Assembly: GCA_021158375.1 (NCBI GenBank)
Contig: JAGGUS010000025.1
Coordinates: 1-8,774 of the forward strand
Reading direction: 5' to 3'
DNA: 8,774 nt
Source: Thermoprotei archaeon
GTDB taxonomy: Archaea; Thermoproteota; Thermoprotei; QMSL01; B3-G16
Part shown: in pieces, positions 1-6,114 of the stretch
Layout of the letters: each line of letters opens with the position of its first letter
Numbering within the stretch: the first letter of the stretch is position 1
Made by a program: the position numbers and the translations under genes
Notes under the pieces: model-generated
Databases searched by the model: none
What the model was told of the DNA's origin: nothing
What the model saw: the letters and a program-made list of their open reading frames with translations, nothing else

Positions 1-224
1 CATACTATGGCATAGAGATAATCAAGCCGAGTCCCAAGCATATAGCAAAGGGGTGGGAAATAAGGGAGAAGTATGAGCTAACGTATTTCGACAGCTTACA
101 TGCATCGACAGCGATAACCGAGAATGAAATGCTTGTAAGCTACGATAAAATATATTCAAATATAGAGGAGCTAAGATACTGTAATCCTCGAGATCTACTT
201 AAGATGTATAAAGTAAATGAGTAG
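1..224 (+). CDS. PIN-domain ribonuclease (VapC-like toxin), C-terminal part only
   Basis: The gene enters from the left edge; the first whole codon is at 3 and the stop is TAG at 222-224, leaving 73 residues. The visible part carries the C-terminal half of a PIN domain: a helix with the acidic residue in TYFDSLHASTAI (D30 of the visible part), then the strand and turn LVSYDKIYSNI (D48), matching the family pattern of a third acidic residue followed by (T/S)-x-D. It ends with NPRDLLKMY, the usual PIN tail. PIN proteins of VapBC pairs are Mg-dependent RNases that are held inactive by a partner antitoxin. The first catalytic Asp and any antitoxin gene would lie upstream of the window, so activity and pairing cannot be judged. 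Confidence 0.85.
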   Translation, partial: YYGIEIIKPSPKHIAKGWEIREKYELTYFDSLHASTAITENEMLVSYDKIYSNIEELRYCNPRDLLKMYKVNE

Positions 225-304
225 CCGATTTTCACTATTAATCCTCATGTACAATGAGAAAAACTATGTGTTTAATTTGCTAATTAACACTAATTTGAGT
301 GGTT

Positions 305-318
305 CAATAAAAAATTAT
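305..318 (-). terminator. oligo-T tract after the GH2 gene
   Basis: About 50 nt beyond the GH2 stop, the minus strand carries a run of six T (positions 314-309) in a very AT-rich stretch. Archaeal RNA polymerase commonly terminates at oligo-T tracts without a strong hairpin. The plus-strand PIN gene ends 80 nt further on, so convergent termination here makes sense. No stable hairpin was seen, so this is a weak call. Confidence 0.35.
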
Positions 319-362
319 TAGAATGTCAAACTATTTAAATACTATTATGAGGAAGGATGACA

Positions 363-2480
363 TTAGCTGGGATTCCTACAGTCATTACAGCTAGAGCTAT
401 TAGTACTGTTGGTGTCCCTGCTACGGAAGAAGTAGTAGTAGATATAGATGAAGCATAGAAGAGGTAATAGTATCGCTACTAGTAGCAGTAGAGGAATACT
501 CAGCAACGTCCCCCTCTTGCTCTTTTCGGGTAGCTGAAACTCTTCATAAGCTTTTTTAATTTCATAGAATAACGCTTTCTTATGAGTTCTATCCCAGCTT
601 ATTGCACCGAATGTATCGAAGACTCTCATGCTATCATAGTCGAATGCCGCCCACCAACACACACCAGCTAGATACCCGCGTTGCTTGAGTTGACTCCACG
701 TTTTGCGGAAGTAGTCAGCCTGTCTCTCTTCACCGACACCACCACCGGACCATAGTCCAAATTCCGTAATTAAAATGGGTACTTCAGGGTACTTTGAGTG
801 GAGTTTATCCAGATTTGGCCCTAGGTCTTTAACATTACCATAGAACACACCGAAGTAAGCGTTTACAGCTAAGAGATCTAGCCCAGCTTTTAGCCATGTA
901 TCGTCATTTGGATTCCATACTATAGCCTCTGCTAAAAGCCTCGTTGGATCTACGAGCCTAGCTAGGTAAGCCTGTTCCTTAAGATACTCTATTCGTTCTT
1001 CATAGGAACCACACTCATTAGCAAGGCTCCATATGATTATCGACGGTCTATTGTAATCGCGGAACACCATTTCGAGCAGCATCTGCTTAGCTATTCCTCT
1101 AGACATCTGTATTTTGAACGCTTCACCGTCAAACCAGTATACTGGGATCTCCTCCCATATTAGAAGCCCGAGCCTATCGGCAAGAACGTAAGTCATTGGA
1201 TGATTCGGATAGTGTGCAGTACGAACCCAGTTAGCCCTCATATCTTTTATGAATTTTAGATCTCTAAGGATGTCTTCAAAGTCCAGAGCACGGCCTTTGC
1301 CTGGATAGTCCTCATGTCTGTTCAAGCCTTTAAGGAACAGATGTTTCCCGTTTAACAATAGCTGTCCATCGCTAACCTTTACTTCGCGAAATCCGAACTG
1401 AACGTTCAGTTCGTCAGCGCCTAAAGGCGATTTCAGGCTTACGTGTAGGACGTATAGGTATGGAGTTTCGGGCGTCCATTCCATAACCTTAAGCCCTTTA
1501 AATGGTACCCTAATGACTTCCACACTACGTGGAGATATCGTTATCGTCAAATTTGTTGCGATGAGCGGTTCTCCTTTTAGCGATACCACCTCCTCTAAGA
1601 ATCTCTTAGAGATTTCATCTTTGAGTACTCCTACTGGGTAGACGCTAACTGAAATATTAGCATTAACTCTCTGTTTTTGAGTATTGTGGAGTACTAGGGT
1701 CAGGTTTAGGTTCCAGAGATCATTATTCTTAAATGGTATAACGTCAGCTCTAGCTATATAAACTGGAGATAGGGCTTCGAGATACACGTCCCTATATATT
1801 CCGCCATAGTTCCACCAGTCGCATACCTTGTACGGTACTATGGCCTTAGTAGACTCCCAGGGAATGTTGTCGACCCGTACGATTAGTGTGTTGTTACTAC
1901 CGTAGTTTAGGAGATTTGTAACATTAAATATAAAGGGGGTGAATCCCCCTTCATGATAACCTAAGTAATGCCCATTAAGCCAGACATCTGCAAAGTAGTT
2001 CACGCCTTGGAAGATCAGCCTTACAAACTTCCCTTGAAAAGTTTTAGGGGCTACGAAGAACTTTACATACCATGTGACACCTTGGTAGCCCTCATGCTTG
2101 GATCCCCTAACGTTGTTACAACTAGGTACATGAGTCTTTTCCCAAGACTTAAATGGCGGAAGGCGAGCTAGTTCGCTTTCCAGCCTCTTTATGTTTTCGG
2201 GTGTTCTCGGAGTAAGCGTGTTAAAACGGGAATTTACATCATAGTAGATCCTCCATTCTCCATTCAGACTATAAGTTAGTCTGCTACAGCTGGGCTCAAA
2301 GCTGGGATAGGGTAGCCCATTCTGAAAAGGCACTAGCACGTCCTTTATCCTACGTAGCTCGAAGGTTGGGCTAGGATACTGACTAGGATTCTGATTTGAT
2401 GAAGTGGTAACGAGATTTAATGTACTTATGTAAGATAAAAGCAACAGGCTTAATAATATAAGCACTTCTTCCCCATGCAT
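363..2480 (-). CDS. Secreted, membrane-anchored glycoside hydrolase family 2 enzyme (beta-glucuronidase/beta-galactosidase-like)
   Basis: 705 residues. Hydrophobic signal segment at about 6-24, then a Ser/Thr/Asn/Pro-rich linker to about 40; GH2 sugar-binding jelly roll about 65-235 (DVWLNGHYLGYHEGGF at 165-180, NYGGIYRDVYL at 224-234); Ig-like domain about 238-365; TIM barrel about 367-650. The catalytic acid/base is E489 (SLANEC) and the nucleophile E573 (ITEFG); NRHEDYPGKG at 387-396 and the RTAHYP motif at 420-425 are classic GH2. A transmembrane helix at about 661-685 is followed by RSR and a short tail, so the enzyme should sit on the outer face of the membrane. Five sequons (N186, N196, N259, N275, N310) lie in the exposed part. 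It resembles beta-glucuronidase more than LacZ, but the carboxylate-binding N-x-K of E. coli GUS aligns with D622-T-F624, so glucuronide activity is doubtful and galactosidase or another exo-beta-glycosidase is as likely. The ATG start is the first start codon after an upstream in-frame stop; the acidic EE before the hydrophobic segment is odd for a signal peptide. No partner gene is adjacent. Confidence 0.93.
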   Translation of the reverse strand: MHGEEVLILLSLLLLSYISTLNLVTTSSNQNPSQYPSPTFELRRIKDVLVPFQNGLPYPSFEPSCSRLTYSLNGEWRIYYDVNSRFNTLTPRTPENIKRLESELARLPPFKSWEKTHVPSCNNVRGSKHEGYQGVTWYVKFFVAPKTFQGKFVRLIFQGVNYFADVWLNGHYLGYHEGGFTPFIFNVTNLLNYGSNNTLIVRVDNIPWESTKAIVPYKVCDWWNYGGIYRDVYLEALSPVYIARADVIPFKNNDLWNLNLTLVLHNTQKQRVNANISVSVYPVGVLKDEISKRFLEEVVSLKGEPLIATNLTITISPRSVEVIRVPFKGLKVMEWTPETPYLYVLHVSLKSPLGADELNVQFGFREVKVSDGQLLLNGKHLFLKGLNRHEDYPGKGRALDFEDILRDLKFIKDMRANWVRTAHYPNHPMTYVLADRLGLLIWEEIPVYWFDGEAFKIQMSRGIAKQMLLEMVFRDYNRPSIIIWSLANECGSYEERIEYLKEQAYLARLVDPTRLLAEAIVWNPNDDTWLKAGLDLLAVNAYFGVFYGNVKDLGPNLDKLHSKYPEVPILITEFGLWSGGGVGEERQADYFRKTWSQLKQRGYLAGVCWWAAFDYDSMRVFDTFGAISWDRTHKKALFYEIKKAYEEFQLPEKSKRGTLLSIPLLLLVAILLPLLCFIYIYYYFFRSRDTNSTNSSSCNDCRNPS

Positions 2481-2792
2481 TCCAGAAGAACCCCATAGAG
2501 TAATAATAGCTTACACTAAATTAAAATTTACATTACGACAAGGCTTTTTGGCAGTTAAACCTCTTTATCTTAGCTAGTTTCTCGATCCCTCAATACACTA
2601 CTACGTTCACGTTAAACTCTTAGTTCATTATTAAGTTTAGGAAGCTTTATTAGAACTAAATTGATTGCATCCCCTAACAATATACAGGATACAGGGGAAT
2701 TAATATGAGAGAATATTCTAAGTTAATGTTAAGTGATAAAGAACAGTAAGGTACGAAGCTATAGCAACAATTTTAATGTATCAGTTTTAGAG
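2481..2792. other. Intergenic region without a convincing gene
   Basis: These 312 bases separate the GH2 start from the stop of the next minus-strand ORF, so they should hold the GH2 promoter. An AT-rich box (AAATTTTAAT on the minus strand, about 2518-2527) lies 38-47 nt before the GH2 ATG and is the only candidate TATA element I can see. A short inverted pair CCCCT/AGGGG lies near 2671-2697. A 14-codon plus-strand frame after a GGGG is too short to credit. Nothing else is recognisable. Confidence 0.5.
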
Positions 2793-3170
2793 CTAAGCAA
2801 GGCTCGAAAGATTATCTTTTTGTACAGCATCGTAGTTAACAATGGCGTCTACTCCAGCTTTCTCAAGATAGTCATGTAAAAGAGTTATAGGTTTAGAAAC
2901 ACATTTTGCGACATTCTTAGACCTAACATCGTAGGAGTGTCGTATACCAAGAGGTTTGAGCATACGGATAAGAGGATATGTAATACGTGTAGAAATTATA
3001 ACAGGACTTAAATCGTTAGCATATGGTATGAGTTTTAGAGAGATATTTTCAATACATCGTCTAATCATCTCCTTTTCGAGATGTCTGTAAAATCGAATTA
3101 TAGGGTCAACTTTAAGTATAGAGGTAAATACGTATTCCGAAAGACCAGGAGTTAACGGTAGCTTACCCAA
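2793..3170 (-). CDS. Unrecognised 125-residue protein or gene fragment
   Basis: I do not recognise this protein. It reads from a TTG start to a stop at 2793. The composition looks like a genuine soluble alpha/beta protein: a charged helix at 28-42 (HLEKEMIRRCIENIS), a strand-like SPVIIST at 55-61, then PLGIRHSYDVR and a C-terminal LLHDYLEKAGVDAIVNYDA. It begins 32 nt after the stop of the retropepsin-like gene on the same strand, so the two may be co-transcribed. The frame stays open for 15 codons upstream of the TTG, up to a TAG inside the retropepsin gene, without any other start codon; an AAGGAG ribosome-site-like sequence sits there, too far away to serve the TTG. This leaves open that the ORF is the C-terminal remnant of a longer gene that lost its start. 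No transmembrane segment, signal peptide or metal motif is seen. Confidence 0.5.
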   Translation of the reverse strand: MGKLPLTPGLSEYVFTSILKVDPIIRFYRHLEKEMIRRCIENISLKLIPYANDLSPVIISTRITYPLIRMLKPLGIRHSYDVRSKNVAKCVSKPITLLHDYLEKAGVDAIVNYDAVQKDNLSSLA

Positions 3171-3202
3171 TTGAGAATAAGTGACGAAGCTATAAGAAGT
3201 AC

Positions 3203-3622
3203 TTAAATGCTCCTTCTAACTTTATCCTCACCTTTGAATCTCCAGAGGCCAGTACGAGGAGATAAAATCTCTATCTCAAGTTCCTCAATTACAGCATCAG
3301 ATAATAATACTTCCGGTTCATGGAGTGAGATTATGACATTGCACGTTATTGTTTTCGAATTCCTATCATTTTCGATGACGGTTAGCTCTACTGCATTAGG
3401 AATGAAGTAACTAAGCACCTCGCCTCCAGCAGTATTAAGAACTTCTAATGAGGAGTTTTTGGGAGGAGGCCATAGTCCTAACTTGCTAGCTATATCCTTA
3501 GGGACATGTATATCCAATTCGTTAGATGTAAAACCAGTATTGAGGAGAGCAGGAACTAATACGCTACTATCGTTTCTCAGACTTCTTAACTTTACCCTTA
3601 CCCTTACTGGCAAGTTCTTCAC
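3203..3622 (-). CDS. Retropepsin-fold (clan AA aspartic protease-like) protein with Asn at the catalytic Asp position
   Basis: About 139 residues from GTG. The order of elements fits a single-domain retropepsin-like protein: VPALLNTGF at 23-31 in the place of the D-(T/S)-G loop, LDIHVPKDIASKLGL at 36-50 (the usual residue set after the loop), a flap-like LNTAGGEV at 62-69, and the C-terminal EVLLSDAVIEELEIE at 104-118, matching the conserved LLG-x-x-x-L segment, then TGLWRF. Clan AA proteases act as dimers using one Asp each; here N28 occupies that place and S108 replaces the Gly, so proteolysis is doubtful unless Asn is deamidated or the protein only binds a partner. A TTG at 3613 (codon 4) has GGTGA exactly 5 nt before it and is a better-supported start than the GTG. 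The gene overlaps the small basic ORF upstream by 56 nt and precedes an unrecognised ORF by 32 nt. Family assignment is by pattern only. Confidence 0.7.
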   Translation of the reverse strand: MKNLPVRVRVKLRSLRNDSSVLVPALLNTGFTSNELDIHVPKDIASKLGLWPPPKNSSLEVLNTAGGEVLSYFIPNAVELTVIENDRNSKTITCNVIISLHEPEVLLSDAVIEELEIEILSPRTGLWRFKGEDKVRRSI

Positions 3623-3707
3623 CTTCTATAGGGATGATTATGCCTAACCTCTCACCTCTGTACATTCGGCCAAGTCTCTTTCTAAATCTTGATGGATTAT
3701 TAGACAT
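3567..3707 (-). CDS. Small very basic 46-residue protein overlapping the retropepsin-like gene
   Basis: ATG at 3707-3705 and TAG at 3569-3567 frame 46 residues: MSNNPSRFRKRLGRMYRG, a short hydrophobic strand LGIIIPIEG, then a Lys-rich tail ending GKVKKSEKR. It has no acidic excess and 16 Arg/Lys, which suggests contact with nucleic acid or with the acidic retropepsin-like partner. Its 3' third runs through the start region of the retropepsin gene in a different frame, so the two are probably translationally coupled. A TATA-like box lies 30-41 nt before its ATG, placing transcription start close to this gene and making it the likely first gene of the unit. Not recognised as a known family; the alternative is that it is only the leader of the next gene. 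Confidence 0.5.
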   Translation of the reverse strand: MSNNPSRFRKRLGRMYRGERLGIIIPIEGEELASKGKGKVKKSEKR

Positions 3708-3736
3708 AAGTACCCAATATTAGTTAACGAGAAGGC

Positions 3737-3748
3737 AATTTATTTTTT
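3737..3748 (-). promoter_or_regulatory. TATA/BRE-like promoter for the 3707-2793 unit
   Basis: On the minus strand, GGAAAAAATAAATT gives a purine-rich BRE-like start followed by an A/T box. Its centre is about 36 nt before the ATG at 3707, so transcription would begin roughly 10 nt before that codon, in line with the short leaders of crenarchaeal mRNAs. It is the only such box in the 226-nt gap to the next gene. Confidence 0.4.
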
Positions 3749-3854
3749 CCTACCCAATTCTCATATGTGGTAAGGAAAACTACATGTTCGACATAATTAA
3801 TTAGTGTTAATTGAATGGGAATCTGGGGTCACCACTAAGTTCACGTGACACCAT

Positions 3855-3875
3855 CACTTATAAGCTTATTAAGTG
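3855..3875. repeat. Near-perfect palindrome downstream of the DUF457-like gene
   Basis: CACTTATAAG and CTTATTAAGTG face each other around AAGCTT; a single extra T in the right arm breaks perfect symmetry. It lies about 60 nt beyond the stop of the membrane protein gene and about 110 nt before the promoter of the small basic ORF, so it could be an RNA hairpin near the 3' end or a protein-binding site. A TCACGTGA palindrome at 3841-3848 lies next to it. No T-run follows, so it is not a typical terminator. Confidence 0.35.
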
Positions 3876-3933
3876 GCTCTTAAGACAAGAAAGGCCTACA
3901 AAGACCTACGATAAAGAAACAGTTTCACAACCC

Positions 3934-4977
3934 TTATGAGCTACTTAGACTTCGAACTATTCTCATACTACTACGAGGGAATTTTATAGCCATCATGGTT
4001 AAAGCTATCAACACTATCGGTGCCCCTATTATAATTGGCGTTAAAGACCAACCAGCGATCAGTAAATCAACCATATTCGTAAATAATCTATCCTCTGTCC
4101 CTCTTGTTAAGCTCCTCAGCGGACTTCGTAACAGAAGCAATCCCATTAACATTATAAACCAGGCTACGTATATAGCGAATACGTGTCCATGCATAGTGCT
4201 CGTAATGCGCTTTAAGTACGGAGAAGAGTGAGTTGATACTAGTACTATGATAAACAAGAATAACGATACTAACATTGATACAAGAGAATATGTTATCCTA
4301 TTCTTCCATCGTATAGCCATTTTCATTAATGACGTGTGGAACAGTATGATTCCGATAGCGATTAGAGTTAATGAGAGTATATCGAATAGTGGATTGGTCA
4401 ATATCAGTGTTAAAGATATTATCCCCAAGATGAGTGATAAGAGCCCAGTCTGAATCCTAGCATGTAGCCTTCCAGTCCTCTTTAACGATGTTTTATAGAG
4501 GTGGATTAAATACACTATAATACCTATGACTAACAATATAGAGCATAAAACATACGGTATTCTCTGAAGAGATGGATTGTATAATGGGTTATATTGCAGA
4601 GGATATAGTGGTCGTATATCAGAATATAATGGAGAATCCAAGACGACATGAATAGCCCAACCAGTAACACCAGCTATTACATAATCTCTTAGGCTACCAA
4701 TCTCCCCATTTACTAATGCTAATTTCTCAAAAGATAGTCTAAAAACCTTATCCGTTTTATACATAATATACCCGAGGAGCGAACCCACTATTAATGAAGA
4801 GATGAACGTATGTAGATAGCCATGTAGCGGATAATTCGATATACCAAGTGCAAATACCAGTAATGGTTCGATGTCAACTATTATATTAGCGAGAATGAAC
4901 GTCGGCCAATGAATTCTCTTACGAACAATATACCCTATGGTCAAAGCTGGACCTAAATGTAACGGTGTAAACGGCAT
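3934..4977 (-). CDS. Multi-pass membrane protein of the YdjM/DUF457 metal-dependent hydrolase family
   Basis: 347 residues from the ATG at 4977, chosen because MPFTPLHLGP is the usual N-terminus of this family and GGGGAT precedes it; a TTG at 5013 would add 12 unremarkable residues. The family's metal-site pattern is present: H7 in the N-terminal helix, VDIEP (D35, E37; PDID-like), HGYLHT (H52, H56; like HRGFTHS of E. coli YdjM), and WAIHVVLDS (H110, D114; like SHILADM). After this about 130-residue core come further hydrophobic helices at about 144-161, 178-193, 197-213, 228-248, 266-283 and 302-330, making the protein roughly twice the length of YdjM. Family members are thought to be membrane-bound metal-dependent phosphohydrolases, but substrates are largely unknown. 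It stands alone, separated by 226 nt downstream and 133 nt upstream from its neighbours. Confidence 0.8.
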   Translation of the reverse strand: MPFTPLHLGPALTIGYIVRKRIHWPTFILANIIVDIEPLLVFALGISNYPLHGYLHTFISSLIVGSLLGYIMYKTDKVFRLSFEKLALVNGEIGSLRDYVIAGVTGWAIHVVLDSPLYSDIRPLYPLQYNPLYNPSLQRIPYVLCSILLVIGIIVYLIHLYKTSLKRTGRLHARIQTGLLSLILGIISLTLILTNPLFDILSLTLIAIGIILFHTSLMKMAIRWKNRITYSLVSMLVSLFLFIIVLVSTHSSPYLKRITSTMHGHVFAIYVAWFIMLMGLLLLRSPLRSLTRGTEDRLFTNMVDLLIAGWSLTPIIIGAPIVLIALTMMAIKFPRSSMRIVRSLSSS

Positions 4978-5110
4978 AGATATCCCCAGCTTAGTTATTA
5001 ATAATGTAATCAACTACACACTTAAGTTTTATGAGACACACATTATGGTTTATTAGCCTACATTAGACACTATCGCTTTATTGCGTTTATTTATCAAGAT
5101 TCATACAATT

Positions 5111-5513
5111 TCACTTAACATATAAGCGTGCCAACAATACTCCTTTCTTAACCCTATCCCCTAACGATACATCACCATATACTTTCTGCGCAACTAATCT
5201 GATTGTGAAGCTACAAGGTCTTAAGATCTCTTTATCTATCTCCTCATCATATGCCTAATAAGCGAAAGTGAGTAGGATTTCTTGAAGAGTATTTTTCTAG
5301 AAACTTATCAACAACGCAATCAATTATTGCATCACTATGCCCTGTAGAAGTCTTTCAACGTAGTTTCTCATATGAACATATAGTATACAGATAACTGGCT
5401 GGATAATAGGTATAATGGCTGGAGGAAGAGAGGAAGCTCTTTAAGGCGTATACGACTCTAACCACAGTTGCGCTCTCGTTTTTATATGTATCCCTGACTG
5501 AGCGTTCAGTCAA
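5111..5513 (-). pseudogene. Decayed gene of unknown function downstream of the flavoprotein
   Basis: A reading frame opens at TTG (5513-5511), 14 nt beyond the flavoprotein stop, and reads LTERSVRDTYKNESATVV..., is broken by an in-frame TGA at 5357-5355, resumes in the same frame with KTSTGHSDAIIDCVV and continues to HFRLLGI, where it stops at 5247. One base away, a second frame starting at 5254 takes over with AYDEEIDKEILRPC and ends with GDVSLGDRVKKGVLLARL and TGA at 5111. Joined, the pieces make about 135 residues with normal charge balance, which argues for a gene broken by one nonsense and one frameshift mutation. I do not recognise the family; the GDRVKKGVLLA hairpin faintly recalls lipoyl-like domains. 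Position suggests it was the third gene of the NifX-like/flavoprotein operon. Sequencing error is an alternative for the frameshift. Confidence 0.5.
5495..5512. repeat. 18-bp dyad TGACTGA-GCGT-TCAGTCA
   Basis: Two perfect 7-bp arms flank GCGT, giving the pattern TGACTGAnCGnTCAGTCA, very like operators bound by TetR-family dimers. A TATA-like sequence (TTTATATG, 5481-5488) is next to it. However the dyad also lies within the first codons of the decayed gene (ACT-GAA-CGC-TCA-GTC), and one perfect dyad of this size is not unexpected by chance in a window this long. No regulator gene is in the window. Confidence 0.3.
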
Positions 5514-5526
5514 TATACATTAAAAT

Positions 5527-6114
5527 TCAATCTTGAGTATTACTGTGGAGCATGCTAGAGATTTCAAAAAGCCTGGAGCACATATTACTTAAATCCTTTA
5601 AGGCTCTCTTATCGTCCATGACCTCTGCGTAATTATATGCATGTGCTCTAACTCCCCTATGGCATATTATCATTTCATGTTTTAATCCCCAATTATAAAT
5701 CGCCGCTATGGCCATGTCTAGACCGTATCCTCTTCCAACAACTATAGCACCTAATACTTTATTACGTAAGAACCCACGAATACACCATGTTCTATCCATA
5801 AATCTCTTTACAAGACTGGATACATTATCAAAGTAGACTGGGCTTGAGATAATCAGAATATGGCTTTTAAGGAGACAAGGAATTATCTTCATACTCATAT
5901 CATCGTGAATACAGCATCTATTTATTTCGATACAACGGCGGCAACCAGCACAATCACTTATGTGGTATTTCCTCAACTCTATAATTTCTGTTTTCACACC
6001 CTTATCTGTAAGTAGGGATGCCGCTTTCTTTGCAAGTAATAAACTATTGCTTTTTGCTCTTGTAGAACCAGCTATTATTAACGCTCTAAGACCATTGACC
6101 ATTACATCCTTCAT
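5527..6114 (-). CDS. Iron-sulfur flavoprotein (Isf type, NADPH-dependent FMN reductase fold)
   Basis: 195 residues from ATG at 6114. The flavodoxin-like fold is clear: LRALIIAGSTRAKSNS at about 9-24 (FMN phosphate loop), ISSPVYFDNVSSLVKRFMDR at about 90-109 (the SPxYF segment contacting the flavin), and GAIVVGRGYGLD at about 122-133. Between the first two lies a compact cysteine cluster C55-x2-C58-x2-C61-x5-C67-C68, which fits the CX2CX2CX4-7C motif that binds [4Fe-4S] in archaeal Isf proteins. Such proteins move electrons between ferredoxin and acceptors such as O2 or peroxide and act as dimers in the cytoplasm. An upstream TTG at 6144 is possible, but the first ten residues would be poor; ATG at 6102 also fits. 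The start overlaps the end of the NifX-like pseudogene by 29 nt, so the two were one transcription unit. The reading frame itself is intact. Confidence 0.85.
   Translation of the reverse strand: MKDVMVNGLRALIIAGSTRAKSNSLLLAKKAASLLTDKGVKTEIIELRKYHISDCAGCRRCIEINRCCIHDDMSMKIIPCLLKSHILIISSPVYFDNVSSLVKRFMDRTWCIRGFLRNKVLGAIVVGRGYGLDMAIAAIYNWGLKHEMIICHRGVRAHAYNYAEVMDDKRALKDLSNMCSRLFEISSMLHSNTQD

Noticed and set aside
1968..2171. Plus-strand open frame of 67 codons
   Set aside because: Lies entirely inside the clear GH2 gene on the other strand and has no recognisable domain.
2704..2748. Tiny plus-strand ORF (14 residues) after a GGGG sequence
   Set aside because: Too short, no promoter seen and no neighbouring gene on this strand.
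2753..3194. 11-bp direct repeat ACGAAGCTATA at 2753-2763 and 3184-3194 flanking the unrecognised ORF
   Set aside because: Several 11-bp repeats are expected by chance in a window this size, and no mobile-element gene lies between them.
3995..4453. Two plus-strand open frames opposite the DUF457-like gene
   Set aside because: They are antisense shadows of a hydrophobic membrane protein and show no motif.
5324..5440. Alternative minus-strand frame with a hydrophobic peptide (PPAIIPIIQPVICILYV)
   Set aside because: It has no start codon near its beginning, and the neighbouring frame continues further in both directions as part of the decayed gene, so I took that one instead.
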